A stretch of DNA of 64,000 bases, from positions 1 through 64,000 of the forward strand of contig JAFRQF010000023.1 in assembly GCA_017428765.1 (NCBI GenBank), in the 5' to 3' direction. Made by a program: the position numbers and the translations under genes. Below, piece by piece: positions 8,094 through 17,405 of the stretch. Every line of letters begins with the position of its first letter. Position 1 is the stretch's first letter. Below the pieces are notes generated by a model. That model had not been told where the DNA came from. It did not search any database and saw only the letters and a list, made by a program, of their open reading frames with translations. This DNA comes from Erysipelotrichaceae bacterium (lineage in GTDB: Bacteria > Bacillota_I > Bacilli_A > Erysipelotrichales > Erysipelotrichaceae).

Positions 8094-8540
8094 ATGGAAA
8101 GAAGATATGATCTGAACGATCTTTCGATGATGACCGGTTTTTCTTCAAGGACGCTCCGCAATCATCTGAATAAGGGGCTCTTACATGGCGACAAAGAAGA
8201 CGGGGTCTGGCGTTTCAGCGAAGAGGAGGTCGCTTCCTATTTCAAAGAACCTTTCGTGAAGGAAGGTCTTGCGATCAAGTATCACAGCGTCGTCTTCGAT
8301 TTCCTTTCCCAAAGGCACAAAGACAAGGCAAGCAGCTGTGTGATACTTGATATCCCGTGTTCCATGATTCAGGCAGGGAAGATCTCGGCGTTCTTCTGCG
8401 AAAAGATGAAAGAAGTGAAGGATGTGAAGTTCAATTTCCGCCATGAAGACGGTATCGCCAGGATCATCCTGTCAGGTGATGAAGGCTATGTTTCTTCATT
8501 GATGGACGCCTATCATATGCAGAAAAACGGGCTCATCTGA
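8094..8540 (+). CDS. Small protein with N-terminal MerR-like helix-turn-helix
   Basis: 148 residues. The first ~45 residues (DLNDLSMMTGFSSRTLRNHLNKGLLHG, then WRFSEEEVASYF) match the winged helix of MerR-type or excisionase-like domains, so DNA binding is likely. The remaining ~100 residues are a mixed alpha/beta domain with no family I recognise. A putative regulator; its target is unknown. AGGGAGG lies 8 bases before the ATG. An overlapping out-of-frame ATG four bases upstream opens only a six-codon ORF. The 200 bases between the tRNA terminator and this gene hold no convincing coding sequence. Confidence 0.7.
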   Translation: MERRYDLNDLSMMTGFSSRTLRNHLNKGLLHGDKEDGVWRFSEEEVASYFKEPFVKEGLAIKYHSVVFDFLSQRHKDKASSCVILDIPCSMIQAGKISAFFCEKMKEVKDVKFNFRHEDGIARIILSGDEGYVSSLMDAYHMQKNGLI

Positions 8541-8579
8541 TCGGTCTCATGTGAAATTATCGAAATGTCAAGATAATGG

Positions 8580-8615
8580 TTGACCTCGAGGCTCTATCCG
8601 CATATCATATAGAGC
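8580..8615 (+). promoter_or_regulatory. Promoter with inverted repeat around the -10 box
   Basis: TTGACC (8580-8585), a 17-base spacer and TATCAT (8603-8608). GCTCTAT (8591-8597) and its complement ATAGAGC (8609-8615) flank the -10 box, a placement expected of a repressor operator. The neighbouring HTH protein at 8094 is one possible binder (inference). Confidence 0.6.
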
Positions 8616-8634
8616 AGTACAAGGAGGAAGATCA

Positions 8635-8952
8635 ATGGCCCTTAGTGGTAGGAAGATTGTATCAAAGGCCAGCGGTTTGACAGGCAGGATCTCGGGGATC
8701 GAAAGAAATAACCTGAAGATCACCTTTACCGGTTTTCAGGATGTGACCATTCCTTTAAACAGAGCTGAACAGCTGCTGCAGATGGATGCAGACATCCTCG
8801 ACGAACTTCGCGAAGAGATCCGGAACAAGCACATCAGTGCCTATACGCCAAGAGAATCCAAAGTGGAGACGTATATGGATAACTTCGAAGAAGAAGTGGA
8901 AGAGATCGAGGAACAGGCACCTGTTCAGATGCAATTCGATGATGTGGAATGA
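8635..8952 (+). CDS. Small acidic-tailed protein of unknown function
   Basis: 105 residues. Residues 1-50 (GRKIVSKASGLTGRISGIER..., LKITFTGFQDVTIPL) look like a small beta-barrel of the KOW or SH3 sort. Then come a charged helix and a strongly acidic tail (FEEEVEEIEEQ). I cannot name the family. AAGGAGG precedes the ATG at good spacing, and a strong promoter and a terminator bracket it, so it is a real monocistronic gene. No membrane segment or signal peptide is present, so it should be cytosolic. Confidence 0.65.
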   Translation: MALSGRKIVSKASGLTGRISGIERNNLKITFTGFQDVTIPLNRAEQLLQMDADILDELREEIRNKHISAYTPRESKVETYMDNFEEEVEEIEEQAPVQMQFDDVE

Positions 8953-8977
8953 CGCGGTATATCCGCGTTTTCTTTTT
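8952..8977 (+). terminator. Terminator overlapping the stop codon region
   Basis: ACGCGG (8952-8957) pairs with CCGCGT (8963-8968), loop TATAT, followed by a T-rich run. Confidence 0.75.
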
Positions 8978-9016
8978 CTTCGATGATATGATTAAAGTAA
9001 GAAAGAAGAATAGATC

Positions 9017-9841
9017 ATGAGAAAAATCGGGATACTGCTGGCGATGGCGCTTCTTCTTGCAGGCTGTACGGCAGACAGGGAAGAAGAGACACCTGCGCCA
9101 ATAGAAGAGGAGGGGATATCTTTGACAGATCTGGATAAACTGACGGTGGAACTGCGAAAGGGTCAGACGTCTTTGTATGTGAAGTGGGATGAGATCAGAG
9201 ATGAGGATCTCATCTACAGGGTGAGCCTCTTGGATAAAGATGGAAATGTGCTGGCACAGAAACAGGAAAACTATACGTCCATGAACGGACTTCCGCTTCT
9301 GGCCTATGGCGCACAGGAGAACGAATATTATGATGCGGCTTGTTTCAAAGCGGAAGCCATGCGGCCATCAAGCGAGGAAGTCCTTCTGGAAGGAAAAAGC
9401 GAAGAGATAGCCATACGCGATTTCTTCCCGGAAGAAAAACAGGTCGAAGTCAAAGATAAGACACTATCTTCCTTCTCCTATTCCTCAAGAAAGGCCGGAA
9501 TGACCTATGGCACGTATTTCGGGGAGCTGCAGGGTTTCGATCTTTACGTCAGAGATGATGAGATCTCCTGTTACGGTTCCTATGTCAAAAACGGGAAACT
9601 CAAGGAATTTGAAAAGGCCCTCAGTAAGGGGCAGTTTGAAAAACTCTGCGATCTGATCAGGGAAGGAAGACTGGAAAGAAGAAGTCTGCGGGATCCCGAT
9701 CTGATCGTCATGGATGAGGATATACCGGAAAAGATGGAAGCGGGTTTTGAAGAGATGGAGAAGATGCTGAGCCAATGGTATGAGTTCGTACCGGCGGATA
9801 AAGATGCTTTACTGAATGTATTATTGGAGATCGCAAAATGA
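9017..9841 (+). CDS. Lipoprotein of unknown function
   Basis: 274 residues. A clear lipoprotein signal peptide (MRKIGILLAMALLLAGC) is cut before Cys17, so the protein should be anchored to the outer face of the membrane. An acidic linker follows, then a region (about 30-130) resembling a fibronectin-like fold (VKWDEIRDEDLIYRVSLLDKDG), and a C-terminal alpha/beta part with alternating charges. The family is not recognised. The gene overlaps the lactonase-like gene by four bases (ATGA), pointing to translational coupling and co-transcription. Confidence 0.75.
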   Translation: MRKIGILLAMALLLAGCTADREEETPAPIEEEGISLTDLDKLTVELRKGQTSLYVKWDEIRDEDLIYRVSLLDKDGNVLAQKQENYTSMNGLPLLAYGAQENEYYDAACFKAEAMRPSSEEVLLEGKSEEIAIRDFFPEEKQVEVKDKTLSSFSYSSRKAGMTYGTYFGELQGFDLYVRDDEISCYGSYVKNGKLKEFEKALSKGQFEKLCDLIREGRLERRSLRDPDLIVMDEDIPEKMEAGFEEMEKMLSQWYEFVPADKDALLNVLLEIAK

Positions 9842-10761
9842 AGATACTTGCAGGTACATATACGACGAAAGATTCCAGGGGGATCTACACATTTGAATTT
9901 GAAGACGGGAAGATGTCTGAGGCTTCCCTGTTTTGTGAGGTAAAGAGTTCCAAATATCTTTGTAAATATGAAGATAAGATCATCGCGATCTGTGACGGGG
10001 AAGAAAAAGACGGTCTTGTATTGATCGGCAGAGACGGAAAGATACTGGATGAATGTCTGTTTGAAAAGCCATCTTCCTGTTATGTGGCAGTGAAAGGCGA
10101 TAACGTCTATACGGCCAGCTACCACGCGGGGACAGTATCTTTATTAAGGATAAAAGAAGAAAAGTTCGTCTTTGAAAAGACCGTACTGATCAAAGACAAG
10201 GCGGGATGCCACCAGGTGCTGTTTCATGAAGGAAAGATCCTTGTCCCGAGCCTCTTCTTAGACAAGGTCATCCTTTTTGATGAGGATCTAAACAGGACGG
10301 GCGAGATCTGCTTGCCTGAAGGCAGCGGGCCAAGACACGGCATCTTCAACAAAGACCATTCAAAACTCTATCTGGTATCGGAATTATCCAATGAACTGTT
10401 CATCATCGATATGAAGGATCACAAGATAACTCATCAGATCGGCTTGTTACAAAACGGGGAGAAAAATACCACCGGAACGGCTGCCGTGCGTTTAAGTGAA
10501 GATGAGAATTATCTCTATGTATCGACCAGAGGAAAGAACGTGATCTCCGTCATTTCTTTGAAGGATGAGCCGAAGCTCATACAGAATATCGGATGCGGCG
10601 GCGATCATCCGCGGGACTTCATGCTGGCTCAGGGATACTTACTTTGTGCCAACCGTTTTACTGATGAAGTCGTCTGCTTTAAGATCGGTGAAAACGGCCT
10701 CCTGAAGGAAGAAAGCGACCGTATCCGGGTGCCGGAAGCGGTATGTCTGATCGGCTGTTGA
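9838..10761 (+). CDS. Lactonase-family beta-propeller (6-phosphogluconolactonase type)
   Basis: 307 residues with the seven-bladed propeller pattern of the Lactonase family (YbhE/Pgl type). It starts MKILAGTYTTKDSRGIYTF and carries the conserved PSSCYVAVKGDNVYTASYHAGTVSLL, SGPRHGIFNKDHSKLYLVSELSNEL and GGDHPRDFMLAQGYLLCANRFTDEV segments. Family members with known function hydrolyse 6-phosphogluconolactone in the oxidative pentose phosphate pathway. Others act on different lactones, so the substrate is inferred. The start codon overlaps the preceding lipoprotein gene. The pyruvate kinase promoter overlaps its stop codon. Confidence 0.82.
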   Translation: MKILAGTYTTKDSRGIYTFEFEDGKMSEASLFCEVKSSKYLCKYEDKIIAICDGEEKDGLVLIGRDGKILDECLFEKPSSCYVAVKGDNVYTASYHAGTVSLLRIKEEKFVFEKTVLIKDKAGCHQVLFHEGKILVPSLFLDKVILFDEDLNRTGEICLPEGSGPRHGIFNKDHSKLYLVSELSNELFIIDMKDHKITHQIGLLQNGEKNTTGTAAVRLSEDENYLYVSTRGKNVISVISLKDEPKLIQNIGCGGDHPRDFMLAQGYLLCANRFTDEVVCFKIGENGLLKEESDRIRVPEAVCLIGC

Positions 10762-10785
10762 GAACGACTAAAACAGTGATATAAT
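10758..10785 (+). promoter_or_regulatory. Pyruvate kinase promoter
   Basis: TTGAGA (10758-10763), a 16-base spacer ending in TGA (extended -10 element), and TATAAT (10780-10785). The -35 box overlaps the stop codon of the preceding gene. Confidence 0.75.
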
Positions 10786-10812
10786 CATGGCGAAGAAAGA
10801 GAGATGAATCAT

Positions 10813-12177
10813 ATGAAAAAAACAAAGATCGTTTGCACGATAGGCCCTTCTTCCAACAATGAAGAGATGCTGAAAGAGATGATCAAGGCCGGCATGGATG
10901 TTGCCAGGTTCAACTTCTCCCACGGTTCTCATGAGACGCAGAAAGCCAATCTGGATCTGGTGAGAAAGGTCAGACAGGAACTGGGCGTATCCGTTGCGAC
11001 GATGATGGATACCAAGGGTCCGGAGATCCGTTTCCGTGACTTTGAAAACGGAAAGATCACTCTGAAAAAGAACCAGGAGTTCACCCTGTCCACGCAGGAC
11101 TTCTTAGGAAACAGCGAACGCGGTTCGATCACCTATGCGGGACTTCCGGGCGATGTACATATCGGCTCGATGATCTTAGTCAATGACGGACTCATTCAGT
11201 TACAGGTTACGGATATTTCCGGTACGGAGATCAAGACCAAGGTCCTGGTCCCGGGCGATATACTCAACCACAAGGGCATCAATGTGCCAGGCGCGGAACT
11301 CAAGATGCCGTTCATCTCCGAACAGGACCGCAAGGACATCCTGTTTGGTATCGAACAGGATTATGATTACATCGCATTGTCCTTCGTACGTACGGCAAGA
11401 GATGTCGAAGCGGTCAGAGCGATCTTAGATTTCTCCGGTTCCAAGATGAAGATCATCGCCAAGATCGAATCCACGCAGGGCGTTGAAAACCTCGATGAGA
11501 TCTTAAAGGCAGCGGACGGTCTGATGGTCGCCAGAGGCGACATGGGCGTCGAACTGCCGCCGGAACAGGTCCCGTACATTCAGAAACAGATGATCGCCAA
11601 GGCCAATGCCGCCGGCAAGATCACGATCTGTGCGACACAGATGCTTGAATCGATGACGCACAATCCGCGTCCGACAAGAGCCGAGGTAGGTGACGTCGCC
11701 AATGCCGTCTATGACGGTGCGACTGCCGTCATGCTGTCAGGCGAATCGGCAGCCGGTGAATATCCTCTGGAATCCGTCAGAATGATGGCTAAGATCGCCG
11801 AAGAGACGGAGAAACATTTACACAACGTCTATCAGGCAGTCGACGATTCGCAGCGTTCCATCGTCGGTAAGGCAGCCTGCGACCTGGCGGATGTCTTAGG
11901 TGTCGAGAAGATCATCGTTTATACCGATACCGGCAGATCCCCGGCCGTCGTTTCCCAGATCAAGCCGAAGACGCCGATCATCGTCATGACCAGGAACGAA
12001 AAGGTCTATTACCAGTCCGCACTGTTATATGGCGTTGAACCGGTCAGGATCGCTGATATCATCGAGGATGAAAACCTCGAATTCAAGACCAGAGAGTACA
12101 TGTCACAGGTCGGCATGAAGTCAGCGATTTTGCTGTTTGGCCATGCGATCGATTCGATCAAAGTCCTCAACAGCTGA
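10813..12177 (+). CDS. pyk: Pyruvate kinase
   Basis: 454 residues. It transfers phosphate from phosphoenolpyruvate to ADP, the last step of glycolysis. The chain begins KKTKIVCTIGPSS. It carries the MDTKGPEIR motif, the active-site region IIAKIES (Lys and Glu), MVARGDMGVELPPEQVP and TQMLESM. The C-terminal ~110 residues form the allosteric domain. The extra PEP-utilizer domain found in Bacillus enzymes is absent. An ATG at 10804 lies against the purine-rich ribosome site, so the ATG at 10813, which matches the conserved N-terminus, is chosen. Transcribed alone from its own promoter. Confidence 0.97.
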   Translation: MKKTKIVCTIGPSSNNEEMLKEMIKAGMDVARFNFSHGSHETQKANLDLVRKVRQELGVSVATMMDTKGPEIRFRDFENGKITLKKNQEFTLSTQDFLGNSERGSITYAGLPGDVHIGSMILVNDGLIQLQVTDISGTEIKTKVLVPGDILNHKGINVPGAELKMPFISEQDRKDILFGIEQDYDYIALSFVRTARDVEAVRAILDFSGSKMKIIAKIESTQGVENLDEILKAADGLMVARGDMGVELPPEQVPYIQKQMIAKANAAGKITICATQMLESMTHNPRPTRAEVGDVANAVYDGATAVMLSGESAAGEYPLESVRMMAKIAEETEKHLHNVYQAVDDSQRSIVGKAACDLADVLGVEKIIVYTDTGRSPAVVSQIKPKTPIIVMTRNEKVYYQSALLYGVEPVRIADIIEDENLEFKTREYMSQVGMKSAILLFGHAIDSIKVLNS

Positions 12178-12200
12178 TAATAAGAAAAAGAAAAAGAAAG

Positions 12201-12233
12201 AAGCCGGTGTCACAGAAAGACATCGGCTTTTTT
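12201..12233 (+). terminator. Terminator after pyruvate kinase
   Basis: An 11-bp stem (12201-12211 with 12219-12229, one G-T pair), loop ACAGAAA, then six T. Confidence 0.9.
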
Positions 12234-12273
12234 GGTGTGATAAATAATTCGTGTATCAGATCGTCCTGATCGC

Positions 12274-13421
12274 CTACTCCATGCGCCGGAAAAGAAGTCC
12301 GGGATCGATACCGTTACGTTTTGCGGCTTTTTTCCAGCCGTTGTTGGCGATGGCGATATAGAGACTGCGCGGGAAATACAAAGGTTCCGTGTAAGTGTCT
12401 TCGATCATTTCGTTTCGATCGATCGCTTTTGCCAGGGCGATCAGGGCATTGCTGATGGTCTGAAGCGGCCACTTGCCGAAGAAACCATAGTCCAATAAGA
12501 CACGACAAGTTCACCGGCGCTGACACCGAGTGCCCCGCAATATTGAAAGTCCATGGCTTTGCACCATTGTTTTACGGTTTCAAACATGTTGGCCAGCTGC
12601 CTGCTTTCATAGAGGCCCATATTGGCTAAGACATAGATCTTCTTCTGTTTACCGTCATAGGTCTTTTCAAATGTTTCCAAAAAGCGGATCAATTGCGATG
12701 GAAGGCCATCCACATACAGCGGCTGGCACAGTACGAGTGTCGGCACATCGTGAAGTTCTTCGATGAGTTTTGAAAGATCTTTTGCATATCTCATCAGATC
12801 GACGATCCTGTTTTGCCTGAACATACAGGAACTTGTTTTCTTTGCCAGTCTGGCGGTATTTCCTTTGACGTAACGAAGGGACGCATTGAGAAAGACAGTT
12901 TCTCCATCCGGATCCTCTTCTTCTCTTTTCTTTGTTATCGGTCTTTCTTCCGTTTCCCGGAAAGTGATGCTTTTCACATGGCCCCGGATATTGGTACAGA
13001 CGGCATGGACATAGCGTTTCGCGCTTTCCTGTTCTTCATTGGTGAGCTTTGGTCCGTAGAAGATGAAAGAGAAGGCTTTGTCTTCGTCGTATCTCTTCTT
13101 GTGATGAGATTCTCCATCGACGATCTCAAAATGGGGCAGCACGTAAGAAAGACAGCGGTCAAAGACGTTTTTTACGAAAGAGGAAAAACCGCCGTAGGTG
13201 TAGCGGCTGATGACGAAGACTTCATCCGAAAGATGGATGAGCTTTCCCATGTCTTCATAGCCGTCTTTGATGACGCAGACGCCCGGTTCTTTGTTCCAGC
13301 AGCCGAAACAGCCGCTGCAGGGATGTATCGTTTTGCTGTCAGAAATGACATAAGGATCTTTGAATCGGTCTTTGATCCCGTCCCATTCCTGCCGATCAAG
13401 GTCGTGTATCACCAGTTCCAT
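12274..13421 (-). pseudogene. Frameshifted tandem flavodoxin / NADPH-dependent FMN reductase-like protein
   Basis: The coding sequence runs from an ATG at 13421 (GGGAGG 7 bases upstream) to a stop at 12274, but the frame changes near 12495-12505. The upstream frame ends with GALGVSAGELVV and then nonsense. The downstream frame resumes with LDYGFFGKWPLQTISNALIALAKAI, the expected continuation, so one base appears lost. The intact product would be ~381 residues. The first half carries the flavodoxin-family CSGCFGCWNKEPGVC cluster, SRYTYGGFSSFVKN and DRCLSY. The second half (LVLCQPLYVDGLPSQLIRFLE) looks like a second flavodoxin-like domain. It may be a real mutation or a sequencing error. Confidence 0.75.
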
Positions 13422-13646
13422 GATTCTGCCTCCCGTATTATTTTTTGTATTTCTTTTATCATCCTCATTGTATATAGCCTGCTGTGGAAAATCCATTGAA
13501 GCGCTGTCTCTCAGATCTGCAGGTCTGACTTTTGTAAAGATACAGAAAGAAGGACAGACCGACAGAAACAACGCAAATAGAAATCTGATACCAAGCTGCT
13601 GTGAGCCTGTTATCATTAAAGGGAAGAAAACAAAAGGAGTTAGAAT

Positions 13647-14678
13647 ATGGCATTTGATGAAAAATATTGCATGAACATGTTGGAAGGATTGCTGAAGATC
13701 GATTCCACGACCGGCCAGTTCCGCGAGATTCAGAACTATGTCTGTAAGGAAGTCGAAGATCTTGGTTATACACCGGTCTGTACACATAAGGGCGGCGTCA
13801 TCGTCGACTTAGGCGGGCAAGGTGATCCTCTTTGTGTCACGGCCCACCTTGATGATATCGGCCTGATGGTCCGCCACATCAATGCGGACGGCACTTTGAA
13901 CGTCTGTCCGGTCGGCGGCTTATATCCGTTTTATTGCGTGATGGACAACGTCAATGTCCATACAAGAGACGGCAAGGTCTATTCGGGAACGGTCTGCCGC
14001 ATTCCCAATTCTATCCATGTCACGGAAGAGGAACTGCGTGATGTACAAGGCGATTTCCGCAAGAACGTCTGTGTAGTTCTCGATGAGGATGTGAAGTGCG
14101 CGGAAGATACCAGAAAACTGGGTATCGAGACCGGCGATATGATCGGCATCGAACCGCGTTTCAAATATGTCAACGGCTACATCAAATCGCATTTCGTCGA
14201 TGATAAGGCAGCCGCTGCCATCTTACTGGCGGCCATGAAGGCGATCAAAGAAGAAAAGATGAAACTGAACCGCAAGGTCTATGCCTACTTTGCGATGTAC
14301 GAGGAGATCGGACACGGTACGACGTATCTGCCTAAAGATGTTAAGGATGTATTAGCCATCGATATCGCACCGATCGGTCCGGATCAGAATTCCGATGAGA
14401 AGAAGGTCACGATCTTTGCGAAAGATTCCCGCTTCCCGTACCACTACGAGATGACCAATGAGCTCAGGACCTGCGCGATCGAAAACAAGATCGACTACGT
14501 CATGGACATCTTCACGCCGCACTACGGCACGGATGCCGATGGCTCCATCCTGGCAGGCTACGATATCCGTCATGCTGCGATCGGTTTCGGTACGGCGAAT
14601 TCCCACGGCTACGAAAGGACACACATCGACGGATTGATGAACACTTACGATCTGTTCGTGGCGTATATCAAAGGATAA
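13647..14678 (+). CDS. M42 family metallo-aminopeptidase
   Basis: 343 residues. Family M42 enzymes (glutamyl aminopeptidase/FrvX type) are dinuclear zinc or cobalt peptidases that form large hollow complexes in the cytosol. Expected metal and catalytic positions are visible: VTAHLDDIGLMV, HFVDDKAAA, YEEIGHGT, LAIDIAPIGPD and a late His in NSHGYERTHIDG. AAAAGGAG precedes the ATG. The M29 aminopeptidase starts four bases after its stop, so two aminopeptidases of unrelated fold are made together, suggesting a role in finishing peptide degradation. Confidence 0.92.
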   Translation: MAFDEKYCMNMLEGLLKIDSTTGQFREIQNYVCKEVEDLGYTPVCTHKGGVIVDLGGQGDPLCVTAHLDDIGLMVRHINADGTLNVCPVGGLYPFYCVMDNVNVHTRDGKVYSGTVCRIPNSIHVTEEELRDVQGDFRKNVCVVLDEDVKCAEDTRKLGIETGDMIGIEPRFKYVNGYIKSHFVDDKAAAAILLAAMKAIKEEKMKLNRKVYAYFAMYEEIGHGTTYLPKDVKDVLAIDIAPIGPDQNSDEKKVTIFAKDSRFPYHYEMTNELRTCAIENKIDYVMDIFTPHYGTDADGSILAGYDIRHAAIGFGTANSHGYERTHIDGLMNTYDLFVAYIKG

Positions 14679-14682
14679 GTCC

Positions 14683-15918
14683 ATGGTCAGCGAAAAGATG
14701 TATGACAAGCTCGCTGAGCTTGCGATCAGAAAAGGTGTCAACCTGCAGAAGGGGCAGCCTTTGCATATACGGGCAAACGTCAGAGATATCGGCTTTGTCA
14801 GAAAAGTGGTAAAGGAAGCTTATGAAGCCGGAGCGAAGTCGGTATCCATCGACTGGCGCGATGAAGAGCTCTCCAAAATGAATTACGATTACCAGTCGAT
14901 CGAGACCTTATCCGACATCCCGCAGTGGGTGTATGACCGCACCAAGCTCCAGCATGATCACAAGACCGCCTATCTTTCGATCGCTTCCGACAAACCGGGT
15001 GCCTTGAAAGATGTCGATTCGGCAAAGCTCAATGCCTACCAGCAGGCCTACTATGCCAAAACGGCAGACCTCATGGCCTACACCATGAACAACGAAGGCC
15101 AGTGGTGCATTCTGGGTGTTCCGTCTGTAGAGTGGGCGAAGGTCGTCTTCCCGGAATTAAGTGATGAGGAAGCCTTTGAAAAGCTTGGCGATGCGATCTT
15201 TGCGGTCACCAGAGTAAGCAAAGACAACGATCCGATCAAAGAATGGGAAGACCATGACAGAGAACTGATCGAACATGCGGATAAATTGAATTCCTATAAC
15301 TTTGAAAAATTACATTTCACATCGGAGTCAGGCACGGACCTTTATGTTTCTTTAGTTGAAGATCATATCTGGGTCGGCGGCGGCTGTACGACGCCGGACG
15401 GGGTCTTCTTCGATCCGAATATGCCGACGGAAGAGTGCTTCTGCATGCCTTTGAAGAAAGGCGTTGAAGGCATCGTCTACGCCTCCAAGCCTTTAAGCTA
15501 CAACGGCAAGGTCATCGAAGACTTCTGGTTCCGTTTTGAAAACGGCAAGGTCGTCGATTTCGATGCGAAGAAAGAAAAAGAAGCTTTGAAGCAGCTGCTG
15601 GAATTCGATGAGGGCTCGTCCTATCTTGGCGAAGTTGCCCTGGTCCCGTATGATTCGCCGGTATCCAAGTCGGGCATCCTGTTCTTTGATACCTTATATG
15701 ATGAAAATGCTGCCTGCCACCTGGCTTTGGGCAGGCCATACCCGGAAAACATCAAGGGCGGCGAACAGATGTCCAAGGAAGAACTTCTCGCTCATGGTGC
15801 CAACGATTCTCTGCAGCACGAGGATTTCATGTTCGGTACCAAAGAGATGGACATCGACGGCATCTGTAAAGACGGCACCATCGTTCCTGTCTTCCGGAAA
15901 GGCAATTTCGTCTTCTGA
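14683..15918 (+). CDS. M29 family aminopeptidase (AmpS/PepS type)
   Basis: 411 residues, the normal length for M29 enzymes. These are two-metal aminopeptidases with broad specificity. The family signature is clear: GQPLHIRANV near the N-terminus, NMPTEECFCMP as the metal-site glutamate motif, HLALGRPYP, and GTKEMDIDGICKDGTIVPVFRKGNF at the C-terminus. AAAGGA lies seven bases before the ATG. It shares a transcript with the M42 enzyme upstream, and the DMT transporter overlaps its stop codon. Function is assigned by family. Confidence 0.93.
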   Translation: MVSEKMYDKLAELAIRKGVNLQKGQPLHIRANVRDIGFVRKVVKEAYEAGAKSVSIDWRDEELSKMNYDYQSIETLSDIPQWVYDRTKLQHDHKTAYLSIASDKPGALKDVDSAKLNAYQQAYYAKTADLMAYTMNNEGQWCILGVPSVEWAKVVFPELSDEEAFEKLGDAIFAVTRVSKDNDPIKEWEDHDRELIEHADKLNSYNFEKLHFTSESGTDLYVSLVEDHIWVGGGCTTPDGVFFDPNMPTEECFCMPLKKGVEGIVYASKPLSYNGKVIEDFWFRFENGKVVDFDAKKEKEALKQLLEFDEGSSYLGEVALVPYDSPVSKSGILFFDTLYDENAACHLALGRPYPENIKGGEQMSKEELLAHGANDSLQHEDFMFGTKEMDIDGICKDGTIVPVFRKGNFVF

Positions 15919-16814
15919 TGAGAAAGTTTGCGCCATTGATGGTCCTACTGGCGGCGGTGCTTTGGGGAAGCAACGGCATCTTCGTCAACCTGCTGGCAGA
16001 CTCGGGTTTCGGAAGTATCGAACGTACCTCCATCCGTATGGTCCTGGCCGTATTCATGGAAGCTTTGATCTTATCTGTCACGGATAAGGAAAGTTTCCGC
16101 ATCGATAAGAAAGGACTGCTTTGGTCGGCTGCCATAGGTATATTCGGCATGTATCTTTTCCTTGTCTTATATACTCTGGCGATCGCCAGAGTCGGCATGG
16201 GAACGGCTGGTGTGCTGATCTATCTGATGCCTACCCTGGTCATGATCTACAGCTGCCTGTTTCTTAAGGAGCGCTTCACTCTGATCAAGGGCGTCGCCTT
16301 ATTGTTGAACTTAGGCGGCTGTGCCCTTGTTTCCGGGATCGCTTCCGGCGGAGGAGATGATCTGCTTGGCATACTCTGCGGTGTTCTGGCAGCTTTCTTC
16401 TATGCCTTCAACAACATCGCGACAGCCCATGGCTTGAAGGGCTATGCCCCGACCACCAAGATGTTTTATCCGGCTTTGTTTGCCGGGATGAGCGCACTCA
16501 CGTATCTTTGCGTATTCTGTGATATCAAAGTGATCGCAGCACGTCTTGTATCAGAACCCAGACTCATCTTATTTCTGGCATTGTGGGCTTTGTGCTGTTC
16601 GATATTCACTTACTATCTGTTCAATACGGCCTTATCGTATCTTGATATCGTCACGGCTTCTCTGCTTTCGACATTTGAGCCGGTGGCGGCCGTACTGTTC
16701 GGTGTGTTCCTGTTCAATGAGAAACAAGGGCTCTTCGGCTGGCTCGGCGTCTTCCTGGTACTGGCGTCGCTGATCCTGATCGAAGTCAAGCCAAAGGGAG
16801 GGAAAAATGAATAA
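15918..16814 (+). CDS. EamA/DMT family transporter
   Basis: 298 residues with ten hydrophobic segments in two EamA repeats (residues ~5-138 and ~150-290). The first repeat has LMVLLAAVLWGSNGIFV and the second GILCGVLAAFFYAFNNIATAHGL. Members export or import amino acids, nucleotide precursors or other metabolites. The substrate cannot be inferred. The ATG overlaps the M29 stop (TGATG) and there is no strong ribosome site, so translation is probably coupled. Its place after two aminopeptidases would suit amino-acid export (inference). Confidence 0.87.
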   Translation: MRKFAPLMVLLAAVLWGSNGIFVNLLADSGFGSIERTSIRMVLAVFMEALILSVTDKESFRIDKKGLLWSAAIGIFGMYLFLVLYTLAIARVGMGTAGVLIYLMPTLVMIYSCLFLKERFTLIKGVALLLNLGGCALVSGIASGGGDDLLGILCGVLAAFFYAFNNIATAHGLKGYAPTTKMFYPALFAGMSALTYLCVFCDIKVIAARLVSEPRLILFLALWALCCSIFTYYLFNTALSYLDIVTASLLSTFEPVAAVLFGVFLFNEKQGLFGWLGVFLVLASLILIEVKPKGGKNE

Positions 16815-17334
16815 AGTACTTATCGTTGTCGATATGCAGAACGACTTCATCGACGGTTCTTTAGGGACAAAGGAAGCCTGCGCTATCGTCGATAACGTCG
16901 TAAAGGAGATCAAAAAAGACTATTCCTATATCTATGCCACCAGAGATACCCATCATGAGGATTATATGGAGACCCATGAAGGCAGACATCTTCCGGTGAT
17001 GCATTGTATTCAAGGAAGTGAGGGGTGGCAGATCCGCAAGGAAGTCATGGATGCCTTGAATGAAAAGGATCACGAGATCATCGACAAGCCGACCTTCGGT
17101 TCGGAGAAACTCGTCGAAGAATTGAAAAAGAGGAATGAAAAATGTCCGATCGATGAGATCACAATCCTGGGACTTTGTACGGATATCTGTGTGGTATCTA
17201 ATGCCTTGCTGATAAAGGCAGCCTTCCCGCAGATGACCATAAACGTGAAAGAAGACTGCTGTGCCGGCGTCACGCCGGAATCTCATGAGGCGGCACTTGC
17301 GACCATGAAGATGTGTCAGCTCGAGATCATATGA
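16807..17334 (+). CDS. Nicotinamidase-like cysteine hydrolase (isochorismatase family)
   Basis: 175 residues. The isochorismatase-fold triad is visible: Asp9 in VVDMQNDF, Lys94 in DKPTFGS and Cys128 in LGLCTDICV. DTHH around residues 47-50 fits the metal site of nicotinamidases. The length and the short GSLG loop fit PncA-type enzymes that convert nicotinamide to nicotinate for NAD salvage. Other amides remain possible. GGGAGG precedes the ATG, which overlaps the transporter gene by eight bases. It is the last gene of the peptidase operon, before the terminator at 17360. Confidence 0.82.
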   Translation: MNKVLIVVDMQNDFIDGSLGTKEACAIVDNVVKEIKKDYSYIYATRDTHHEDYMETHEGRHLPVMHCIQGSEGWQIRKEVMDALNEKDHEIIDKPTFGSEKLVEELKKRNEKCPIDEITILGLCTDICVVSNALLIKAAFPQMTINVKEDCCAGVTPESHEAALATMKMCQLEII

Positions 17335-17359
17335 TCGAAAGAAGAATAATGAACTATCG

Positions 17360-17391
17360 GATCTGTCAGAATAGACAGATCTTTTCTTTTG
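17360..17391 (+). terminator. Terminator of the peptidase operon
   Basis: GATCTGTC (17360-17367) pairs with GACAGATC (17374-17381), loop AGAATA, followed by TTTTCTTTT. Confidence 0.88.
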
Positions 17392-17405
17392 ATCGGAAAA
17401 GTATA

